DNA of 43,860 nucleotides, from the NCBI GenBank assembly GCA_018241745.1, contig JAFEDG010000005.1, positions 1 through 43,860 of the forward strand, written 5' to 3'. The position numbers and the translations under genes were made by a program. Below are positions 37,503 to 43,860 of this stretch, one piece after another. Under the pieces are notes generated by a model that did no database searches, was not told where the DNA came from, and worked only from the letters and a program-made list of their open reading frames with translations. Source of the stretch: Pseudomonadota bacterium (GTDB lineage Bacteria; Pseudomonadota; Gammaproteobacteria; Burkholderiales; Casimicrobiaceae). Each line of letters starts with the position of its first letter. Position 1 is the first letter of the stretch.

Positions 37503-38117
37503 CTAACCGGCCACGTCGGCGAGGCGCGCGGCATAGCGCGCCATCAGGTCCACTTCGACGTTCACTTCCCGGCCAGGGGCGAGTGCCGCCAGTGTCGTGG
37601 CGGCGAGCGTGTGCGGGATCAGGTTGACGTGGAAGCGCGTGGCGCTGTCGGCGTCGGCGACGCCGTTGACCGTGAGGCTCACGCCGTTGATCGCGATCGA
37701 CCCCTTCTGCGCGATGTAGCGGCCCAGCGCGCGCGACACGTCGACGTCCAGCCGCCAGTTGCGGCCGTCATCGCCGGCTACCGGTGCAAACGCTGCGACA
37801 CGACCGCGACCGTCGACGTGCCCCTGGACCAGGTGGCCGCCCAGCCGGTCGGCGAGGCGCAGCGATTTCTCGAGATTCACCGGGGCGCCCACCGCGAAGC
37901 CGGCCGTCAAGGCGAGCGTTTCGCGCGACACGTCGAACGCGAGCGCGTTGCCGTCGCGCGCGACGACCGTCAGGCAGCAACCTTCGACGGCGATGCTGTC
38001 GCCCAGCGCCACGTCGTCGAGCCCGAGCGCCCCCGCGTCGACGACGATCCGCGCCCCGTTGCCGACGACGTCGCTGCGCGTGACACGGCCGACCGCCTGC
38101 ACGATGCCGGTGAACAT
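37503..38117 (-). CDS. ribE: Riboflavin synthase, alpha subunit type
   Basis: It dismutates two lumazine molecules to riboflavin and the pyrimidine precursor. The 204-residue protein starts MFTGIVQAVGRV, the family signature, and contains two homologous barrels: GCCLTVVARDGNALAFDVS (first) and GSIAINGVSLTVNG (second), with LGGHLVQGHVDG at the junction. The start overlaps nothing; the gene is four bases after ribD's stop. RibH, which makes its substrate, is encoded 17 kb away on the same strand. Confidence 0.96.
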   Translation of the reverse strand: MFTGIVQAVGRVTRSDVVGNGARIVVDAGALGLDDVALGDSIAVEGCCLTVVARDGNALAFDVSRETLALTAGFAVGAPVNLEKSLRLADRLGGHLVQGHVDGRGRVAAFAPVAGDDGRNWRLDVDVSRALGRYIAQKGSIAINGVSLTVNGVADADSATRFHVNLIPHTLAATTLAALAPGREVNVEVDLMARYAARLADVAG

Positions 38118-38121
38118 CCTG

Positions 38122-39228
38122 TCAGTCCCGGGCCGCCGCGCGCCGCGCGAGGATGCGCAGGTCGTCCCCGACGCGATCGACGGCGTGCCACGCGAGCTGC
38201 GTGCGCGCGGCGAGCGATGCGAGCGGCGTGCGCCGCGCCGCGACGCCGCGCGCGGGGTCGCCGATCAAGGCCGGCGCCACATAGCAGAGCCATTCATCGA
38301 CGAGGTCCGCTTCGGCGAATGCCCCGGTCAGCCGGGCGCCAGCTTCGACGTGCACCTCGTTGACCTCGCGCCGGGCGAGTTCGCCCAGCAGCGCGCGCAG
38401 ATCCACCCGTCCCGCGGGGTCGGGCAGCGCAAGCACCTCGACGGCGGGCGGCCAGCCGGGGCGCGCCGGGCCGCCGGCGGTGACGATCAGCGCGTGCCCA
38501 CCGGCCAGCACCCGTGCGGCAGGCGGCGTGGCGCCATGGCGGTCGATGACCACGCGCAACGGTTGCCGGCTCGTCGGCACCGCGCGCACGGTGAGCTGCG
38601 GGTCGTCGCGCGCGACGGTGCCCGCACCGGTGACGATCGCGCCGGCCCGGGCGCGAAACGCGTGGCCGTCCGCGCGCGCGGCCTCGCCAGTGATCCACTG
38701 GCTCGTCCCGTCGTCGAGCGCCGTGCGGCCGTCGAGCGACATCGCCACCTTGGCGCGAACCCACGGCGTGCCGCGGGCATGCCGCGTGAAAAAGCCGATG
38801 TTGAGCTCGCGCGCCGCCTCGGCTTCGACACCGGCAACGATGTCGATGCCCGCCGCGCGCAGGCGTGCGGCGCCACCGCCGCCCTGCGGATGCGGGTCGG
38901 CGACCGCATAGACGACACGCGCCAGGCCCGCGCCGACGATCGCGTCGACGCACGGCGGCGTGCGGCCATGGTGGTTGCAGGGTTCCAGCGTGACGACGAT
39001 CGTCGCGCCGCGGATGTCGACGCCCCGCGCACGCGCGTCGGCGAGCGCGGCGGCTTCCGCGTGCGGTCCGCCGGGCGCCGCGTGCCAGCCTTCGGCGACG
39101 ATCGCGCCATCGCGAACGATCACGGCGCCAACCCGCGGGTTGGGCTCCGTCGTGTAGAGGCCGCGCGCCGCCAGCTCCAGCGCGCGCAGCATCGCGGCAC
39201 GCACGTCGACGTCGCGCGGGGGCTGCAT
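38122..39228 (-). CDS. ribD: Bifunctional pyrimidine deaminase/reductase RibD
   Basis: It performs the second and third riboflavin steps: deamination, then NADPH reduction of the ribosylamino-pyrimidine. The 368-residue protein has the zinc deaminase motif PGGPHAEAAAL and LEPCNHHGRTPPCVDAI, then a reductase domain with VRAKVAMSLDGRTAL and VHVEAGARLTGAF. The start ATG at 39228 gives MQPPRDVD; the frame is open upstream through nrdR but homology begins here. The spacing to nrdR is 17 bp. Confidence 0.95.
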   Translation of the reverse strand: MQPPRDVDVRAAMLRALELAARGLYTTEPNPRVGAVIVRDGAIVAEGWHAAPGGPHAEAAALADARARGVDIRGATIVVTLEPCNHHGRTPPCVDAIVGAGLARVVYAVADPHPQGGGGAARLRAAGIDIVAGVEAEAARELNIGFFTRHARGTPWVRAKVAMSLDGRTALDDGTSQWITGEAARADGHAFRARAGAIVTGAGTVARDDPQLTVRAVPTSRQPLRVVIDRHGATPPAARVLAGGHALIVTAGGPARPGWPPAVEVLALPDPAGRVDLRALLGELARREVNEVHVEAGARLTGAFAEADLVDEWLCYVAPALIGDPARGVAARRTPLASLAARTQLAWHAVDRVGDDLRILARRAAARD

Positions 39229-39245
39229 CGGGATGGCGGCCGTGG

Positions 39246-39722
39246 TCAGCGCTTGGCGGCGCGGCGCGCGCCGGGCGCCTCGACTTCCTTGATTGCGTCC
39301 TGGAAGTCGCTGATGTCCTGGAACGAGCGGTACACGGACGCGAACCGGATGTAGGCGACCTTGTCGAGCTTCTTCAGCTCCTCCATCACGCGCTCGCCGA
39401 TCTCGCGCGACGGGATCTCCCGCTCGCCGAGCGACAGCACGTGCTGGACGATGCGCTTGATGGCCGCGTCGACGTACTCGGTCGGCACCGGTCGCTTGTG
39501 CAGCGCGCGCTGGAAGCCGACGCGCACCTTCGCCTCGTCGAAGTCCGCACGCGAGCCGTCGGACTTCACGACCTGCGGCAGCCGCAGCTCGACGTTCTCG
39601 TACGTCGTGAAGCGCTTCTGGCACGCGAGGCAGCGGCGGCGCCGGCGGATCGAGTCGCCCGCCTCGGACACACGCGAGTCGATGACCTGCGTGTCGTCGC
39701 TGGCGCAGAACGGGCACTTCAT
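39246..39722 (-). CDS. nrdR: Ribonucleotide reductase repressor NrdR
   Basis: NrdR is a zinc and ATP/dATP-binding repressor of ribonucleotide reductase genes. The 158-residue sequence has the zinc ribbon MKCPFCASD with [10 protein letters not shown] (Cys3, Cys6, Cys31, Cys34) and an ATP-cone with [36 protein letters not shown] and [17 protein letters not shown]. Its ATG overlaps the glyA stop (ATGA). Length is the family standard. Confidence 0.97.
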   Translation of the reverse strand: MKCPFCASDDTQVIDSRVSEAGDSIRRRRRCLACQKRFTTYENVELRLPQVVKSDGSRADFDEAKVRVGFQRALHKRPVPTEYVDAAIKRIVQHVLSLGEREIPSREIGERVMEELKKLDKVAYIRFASVYRSFQDISDFQDAIKEVEAPGARRAAKR

Positions 39723-40978
39723 CCGGCGTAGGTGCGGTAGACCGGAAAGCGCCGCGTCAGCACGGCCACACGCTCGCGCGCGTGCGCGAGGACCCGGGCG
39801 TCGGCCGGCGCGTCGAGTACGTCCGCGATCAGGTGGGCGAGCGACTCGGCCTCGATCTCGCCGAAGCCGCGCGTCGTCATCGCCGGGCTGCCGATCCGGA
39901 TGCCGGAGGTCACGAACGGCTTCTCCGGGTCGTTGGGAATGGCGTTCTTGTTGACGGTGACGTGCGCCTGCGCGAGGGCCGCTTCCGCGTCCTTGCCGGT
40001 GATCTTCTTGGCGCGCAGGTCGACGAGGAACATGTGCGAATCGGTACCGCCCGACACGATGCGCAACCCGCGGTCCTGCAGCACGCGGGCGAGCACGCGC
40101 GCGTTCTCGAGCACCCGCTCCTGGTAGACGCGGAAATCGTGGTGCATCGCCTCGCCGAGCGCGACGGCCTTCGCGGCGATCACGTGCATCAGTGGCCCGC
40201 CCTGCAACCCGGGGAACACCGCCGAGTTGATCTCCTTGGCCCGTTCCTCGCCGGCCAGGATCATGCCGCCGCGCGGCCCGCGCAGCGTCTTGTGCGTCGT
40301 CGTCGTCACGTAGTCCGCGACGCCGACGGGGGTCGGGTAGACGCCCGCGGCGACGAGCCCGGCGTAGTGCGCCATGTCGACCATCAGCGGCGCGCCGACC
40401 GCGTCCGCGATCGCCTTGAAGCGCTTCCAGTCGATCACGCGCGAGTAGGCGGACGCGCCCGCGACGATCAGCTTGGGCTTGTGCTGGTGCGCGAGCCGCT
40501 CGGCGGCGTCGTAGTCGATGAGTTCGGTTTCCGGGTCGAGGCCATAGGCGACGACGTTGAACCACTTGCCCGACTGGTTGACCGGCGAGCCATGCGTCAG
40601 GTGCCCGCCGTGCGGCAGGCTCATGCCCAGCACCGTGTCGCCCGGCTTCAGCGCGGCGAAGAACACCGCCTGGTTGGCCTGCGCACCGGAGTGGGGCTGG
40701 ACGTTGGCGAAACCGGCCCTGAACAGCTTCTTCGCCCGGTCGATGGCCAGCGTTTCCGCGATGTCGACGAACTCGCAGCCCCCGTAATAGCGCTTGCCGG
40801 GGTAGCCTTCGGCATATTTGTTCGTCAGTTGCGAACCCTGGGCCAGCATCACGGCCGGGCTCGCGTAGTTTTCCGACGCGATCAGCTCGATGTGGTCTTC
40901 CTGGCGGCGATTCTCGCCGTCGATGGCCTTCCAGAGCTCGGGGTCGGCGGCTGCAAGCGTGGTGTCGGGCGGGAACAT
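39719..40978 (-). CDS. glyA: Serine hydroxymethyltransferase
   Basis: A PLP enzyme that swaps serine and tetrahydrofolate for glycine and methylene-tetrahydrofolate. The 419 residues include [29 protein letters not shown] and [15 protein letters not shown], in which Lys230 binds PLP. It heads the operon glyA-nrdR-ribD-ribE. The ATG at 40978 is preceded by a TAGAAT -10-like element about 46 bp upstream. No glycine riboswitch features are apparent in the 161-bp gap. Confidence 0.97.
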   Translation of the reverse strand: MFPPDTTLAAADPELWKAIDGENRRQEDHIELIASENYASPAVMLAQGSQLTNKYAEGYPGKRYYGGCEFVDIAETLAIDRAKKLFRAGFANVQPHSGAQANQAVFFAALKPGDTVLGMSLPHGGHLTHGSPVNQSGKWFNVVAYGLDPETELIDYDAAERLAHQHKPKLIVAGASAYSRVIDWKRFKAIADAVGAPLMVDMAHYAGLVAAGVYPTPVGVADYVTTTTHKTLRGPRGGMILAGEERAKEINSAVFPGLQGGPLMHVIAAKAVALGEAMHHDFRVYQERVLENARVLARVLQDRGLRIVSGGTDSHMFLVDLRAKKITGKDAEAALAQAHVTVNKNAIPNDPEKPFVTSGIRIGSPAMTTRGFGEIEAESLAHLIADVLDAPADARVLAHARERVAVLTRRFPVYRTYAG

Positions 40979-41024
40979 GGGGGCGGGGCGCCAGGGGGAG
41001 GTGATCCGAGGCGGTCAGCCGCCG

Positions 41025-41030
41025 ATTCTA
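41025..41030 (-). promoter_or_regulatory. Possible glyA -10 element (TAGAAT, reverse strand)
   Basis: TAGAAT on the reverse strand lies 47 bp upstream of the glyA start in the gap shared with the TRAP operon. No good -35 is seen. Confidence 0.35.
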
Positions 41031-41057
41031 ACATCGGCCAAACGCGCGACCTTCCCT

Positions 41058-41063
41058 TATAAT
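41058..41063 (+). promoter_or_regulatory. Consensus -10 element (TATAAT) for the TRAP operon
   Basis: A perfect TATAAT, the best such hexamer I noticed, lies 76 bp upstream of the dctQ-like TTG start. The -35 region 17 bp further up (CGGCCA) is poor, suggesting activator help. Confidence 0.45.
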
Positions 41064-41139
41064 CGGCCCGCTTTCGCGTCCCGCGGCGTCGTCAAGACCA
41101 TCGAAAAGGGGCGGAATTCCAGTCTTCCGGAGGACTCGC

Positions 41140-41742
41140 TTGAACGCCCTGCTCGCCCTGTCCCGCGTCATCGACGCGTTCACGAACCGCCTGGGGCGGC
41201 TGCTCGCGTGGCTGATCCTCGCCACCGTGCTGATCAGCGCCGCCAACGCCACGGTCCGCAAGCTGTTCGACTACAGCTCGAACGCCTACCTCGAGGTGCA
41301 GTGGTACCTGTTCTCGGCGGTGTTCCTGCTTGGCGCCGGCTACACGCTGCTCAAGAACGAGCACGTGCGGATCGACATCATCTCGTCGCGGCTTTCGGCG
41401 CGCACGCGCAACTGGATCGACGTCGTCGGCATCCTGTTCTTCCTGTTCCCGATGTGCATCCTGATCGGCTGGCTCGCGTGGCCGCTGCTCGTCGAGTCGT
41501 GGAACCGGCACGAGGTGTCGACCAATGCCGGCGGCCTGATCATATGGCCGGCGCGGGCGCTGGTGCCCGCCGGGTTCGCGCTGTTGATGGCGCAAGGCAT
41601 CTCGGAGCTCATCAGGCGCGTCGCGTTCCTCATGGGCCGGATCCCGGATCCGCTTGAGAAGCACGGCGCCAAGAGCGCCGAGGAAGAGCTCGCGGAGGAA
41701 ATCGCCCGCCAGCGTGACGCGGCCGCGGGAGCGCAATCATGA
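41140..41742 (+). CDS. TRAP transporter small permease (DctQ type)
   Basis: The 200-residue protein has four membrane segments (LLAWLILATVLISAA; WYLFSAVFLLGAGYTLL; VVGILFFLFPMCILIGWLAW; LVPAGFALLMAQGISEL), with EVQWYLFSAVFLLGAGYTL and VRIDI, the DctQ signature. With DctM and a periplasmic binding protein it would take up a carboxylate. The start is a TTG: GGAGG at 41129-41133 is six bases before TTG 41140-41142, and no ATG fits. Its stop overlaps the dctM start (ATGA). Confidence 0.92.
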   Translation: MNALLALSRVIDAFTNRLGRLLAWLILATVLISAANATVRKLFDYSSNAYLEVQWYLFSAVFLLGAGYTLLKNEHVRIDIISSRLSARTRNWIDVVGILFFLFPMCILIGWLAWPLLVESWNRHEVSTNAGGLIIWPARALVPAGFALLMAQGISELIRRVAFLMGRIPDPLEKHGAKSAEEELAEEIARQRDAAAGAQS

Positions 41743-43565
41743 GCGCCTGGATCGCCGCCAACCTGCCGCCGATGATGTTCGTCGGCCTGATCATCGTGCT
41801 GCTGCTCGGCTTCCCGGTGGCGTTCTCGCTGGGCTTCGTCGGCATCGTGTTCGGCTTCATCGGCATCCACCTCGGCCTGCTCGACTTCTCGCTGCTGCAG
41901 GCGCTGCCCGACCGCGTCTGGGGCGTGATGTCCAACGACACGCTGCTCGCGGTGCCGTTCTTCACGTTCATGGGGCTGATCCTCGAGCGCTCCGGCATGG
42001 CCGAGGACCTGCTCGACACGATCGGCCAGCTATTCGGCCCGCTGCGCGGCGGCCTCGCCTACGCGGTGATCTTCGTCGGCGCGCTGCTCGCGGCCACCAC
42101 CGGCGTCGTCGCGGCCAGCGTGATCTCGATGGGCCTCATCTCGCTGCCGATCATGCTGCGCTATGGCTACGACCGGCGCCTCGCGTCCGGCGTCATCGCG
42201 GCGTCCGGCACGCTGGCGCAGATCATCCCGCCGTCGCTCGTGCTGATCATCATGGCCGACCAGCTGGGTCGTTCGGTCGGCGACATGTACGCCGGCGCGT
42301 TCATCCCCGGGCTGGTGCTGTCGGGCATCTACGCCGCTTACGTGTTCTCGGTGACGATGTTCAAGCCGACGTGGGCGCCGGCGCTGCCGCCGGAAGCGCG
42401 AACGATCCGCGAGGACAACGGCGACAGTGGCGTGCGCTCGCTGGGCGTGCTGGCGCTGATCTCCGTGATCGCGGCCGTCGCGTACGCCAAGCTGGAGATG
42501 CAGGGCCGTGCGCTGGACGAGACGATCGTCGTATCCACCGTCGTGGGTACGGCCCTCGCATTCGTCGCCGCCGTCGTCAATCGCGTCGCCAAGCTCGGCC
42601 TGCTGTCGCGGATCGCCGAGCGCGTGACGTTCGTGCTGATTCCGCCGCTCGCGCTGATCTTCCTCGTGCTGGGCACGATCTTCCTGGGCGTCGCCACGCC
42701 GACGGAAGGCGGCGCGATGGGCGCCGCCGGCGCGCTGATCATGGCGGTCTCGCGCAGGCGCCTGTCGCTGCCGCTGCTGAAGCAGGCGATGGACACGACG
42801 GCCAAGCTGTCGACGTTCGTCGTGTTCATCCTCGTCGGCGCGCGCGTCTTCAGCCTCACGTTCTACGGTGTCAACGGCAACGTCTGGGTCGAGCACCTGC
42901 TGACGAGCCTGCCGGGCGGCCAGCTCGGGTTCCTGATCGTCGTCAACCTGCTCATCTTCGTCCTCGCGTTCTTCCTCGACTTCTTCGAGCTGTCGTTCAT
43001 CATCATCCCGCTCGTGGGTCCGGTGGCGGACAAGCTCGGCATCGACCTCATCTGGTTCGGCGTGCTGCTGGGCGTCAACATGCAGACGTCGTTCATGCAC
43101 CCGCCGTTCGGCTTCGCACTGTTCTACCTGCGCAGCGTCGCGGCGACGAAGCCCTACGTCGACAAGATCACCAGCAAGATGATTGCCCCGGTCACGACCG
43201 GGCAGATCTACTGGGGGGCCGTGCCGTTCGTGCTGATCCAGATCCTGATGGTGGCGCTCGTCATCGCGTTCCCGCAGATGGTGATGGTCTACAAGGACGA
43301 CCAGCCGAAGGTCGACCCGAACACGATCCACATCGAGACGCCAGTCGACGAGACGCCGATGGTCGGACCCGCGGGCCACGAGCAGCCGTCCGAGCAGGAG
43401 CAGGCGGAAGATGCACTCGAGAAAGCGTTGGCAGCGCCCGACAACGAAGCGCCGGCGAGCGGTGAAGCGCCGACGCCCGCAAACGGTGCAGCCGCCGATG
43501 CACCGCAATCGGGCACGCCACCCGTGGCGGGCGACAACCCCGCACCGCCGCCCGCGAAACCGTGA
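41739..43565 (+). CDS. dctM: TRAP transporter large permease (DctM type) with acidic C-terminal tail
   Basis: The 608-residue permease has about 12 hydrophobic segments, with VPFFTFMGLILERSGMAEDL, IIPPSLVLIIMADQ and the last-third segment FFLDFFELSFIIIPLVGPV, which resembles the branch that moves alpha-keto acid or aromatic-type acids (TakP-like). It is longer than usual (about 430-450) because of two features: an extra region around 210-270, and an 80-residue soluble tail (about 525-608), acidic then Ala/Pro-rich. It drives sodium-coupled uptake with DctQ. A hairpin follows the stop. Confidence 0.93.
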   Translation: MSAWIAANLPPMMFVGLIIVLLLGFPVAFSLGFVGIVFGFIGIHLGLLDFSLLQALPDRVWGVMSNDTLLAVPFFTFMGLILERSGMAEDLLDTIGQLFGPLRGGLAYAVIFVGALLAATTGVVAASVISMGLISLPIMLRYGYDRRLASGVIAASGTLAQIIPPSLVLIIMADQLGRSVGDMYAGAFIPGLVLSGIYAAYVFSVTMFKPTWAPALPPEARTIREDNGDSGVRSLGVLALISVIAAVAYAKLEMQGRALDETIVVSTVVGTALAFVAAVVNRVAKLGLLSRIAERVTFVLIPPLALIFLVLGTIFLGVATPTEGGAMGAAGALIMAVSRRRLSLPLLKQAMDTTAKLSTFVVFILVGARVFSLTFYGVNGNVWVEHLLTSLPGGQLGFLIVVNLLIFVLAFFLDFFELSFIIIPLVGPVADKLGIDLIWFGVLLGVNMQTSFMHPPFGFALFYLRSVAATKPYVDKITSKMIAPVTTGQIYWGAVPFVLIQILMVALVIAFPQMVMVYKDDQPKVDPNTIHIETPVDETPMVGPAGHEQPSEQEQAEDALEKALAAPDNEAPASGEAPTPANGAAADAPQSGTPPVAGDNPAPPPAKP

Positions 43566-43571
43566 ACATGC

Positions 43572-43601
43572 GCTCGCGTGGCTGCTAGAATCCACGCGAG
43601 C
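43572..43601 (+). terminator. Perfect hairpin between dctM and the TRAP binding-protein gene
   Basis: A 10-bp stem (GCTCGCGTGG with CCACGCGAGC), 10-base loop, followed by TTT. It may partly stop transcription or cap the downstream mRNA, so that the binding protein can be made in larger amounts. The loop also contains TAGAAT. The rest of the 150-bp gap shows only the ribosome site of the next gene. Confidence 0.5.
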
Positions 43602-43667
43602 TTTGCGCCACACAAGAGTTCTTCCCTTCGCGTCCTCGTAGAGTGCGGCGGGCGGTACCGGGCGTGA

Positions 43668-43860
<193 letters not shown>

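Noticed and set aside
40979..41139. Glycine or other riboswitch ahead of glyA
   Set aside because: No paired glycine-aptamer-type conserved blocks; only -10-like elements and the TRAP ribosome site are seen.

Overview
The window is a GC-rich, densely packed chromosomal segment. The RecA sequence, the glyA-nrdR-ribD-ribE and ribB-ribH-nusB-thiL-pgpA gene orders, the recA-recX neighbourhood and a gcdH/maleylpyruvate-isomerase-type catabolic cluster all suggest a betaproteobacterium. I cannot name a genus. No rRNA, tRNA, CRISPR array, transposase, integrase or prophage gene was seen. Nearly every base is coding, and many neighbours share ATGA or GTGA stop/start overlaps.

Layout. (1) 1-918, minus: 5' part of comEC, divergent from folE (1058-1633). 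(2) 1787-5762, plus: a secreted pair made of a DUF1800 protein with N-terminal FG-GAP/VCBS-like repeats and a Tat-exported DUF1501 protein. (3) 5775-9935, minus: PaaI-type thioesterase, low-specificity threonine aldolase and alaS. (4) 10106-11182, plus: a lone GT4-type glycosyltransferase. (5) 11208-15232, minus: a tightly coupled five-gene operon, in transcription order PqqD-like protein with a conserved-looking tail, HprK-related kinase, two GT2 glycosyltransferases and a nucleotidyltransferase-fold protein. This is an HPr-rel-A-type system whose biochemistry is, to my knowledge, unsettled. (6) 15333-17086, minus: recA, a small unknown gene and recX. (7) 17243-22087, minus: ribB, ribH, nusB, thiL, pgpA, a GNAT gene and pncC. 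(8) 22143-25602, minus: gcdH, maleylpyruvate/maleylacetoacetate isomerase, FAH-family hydrolase and a kynurenine-formamidase-like hydrolase (aromatic/tryptophan catabolism). (9) 25763-36578, plus: type IV pilus minor pilins (FimT, PilE, FimU-like, PilV, PilW, PilX) and a giant PilY1-like protein of 2,228 residues, closed by a strong terminator. (10) 36663-37460, plus: a TonB-family protein. (11) 37503-40978, minus: glyA, nrdR, ribD and ribE. (12) 41140-43860, plus: a TRAP transporter (DctQ, DctM and the start of the binding protein).

How the genes work together. RibD, RibE, RibB and RibH are four of the riboflavin enzymes, split over two loci by the 15-kb catabolic/pilus block. RibB carries a GTP-cyclohydrolase-II-like domain that lacks the metal-binding cysteines, so true RibA must be elsewhere. 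The pilus operon should build and prime type IV pili, with PilY1 as tip adhesin/sensor.

The two most interesting signals are: (a) the PilY1 N-terminal (von Willebrand A-like) region, interrupted by a roughly 750-residue insert holding nearly 100 cysteines and five tandem 46-47-residue six-cysteine repeats; (b) the PqqD-tail/HprK-like kinase/glycosyltransferase operon sitting between recX and alaS, genes that are neighbours in many proteobacteria. The recA promoter region also holds a perfect GAAC-N4-GTTC palindrome instead of the CTGT-N8-ACAG type LexA box expected for a betaproteobacterium.
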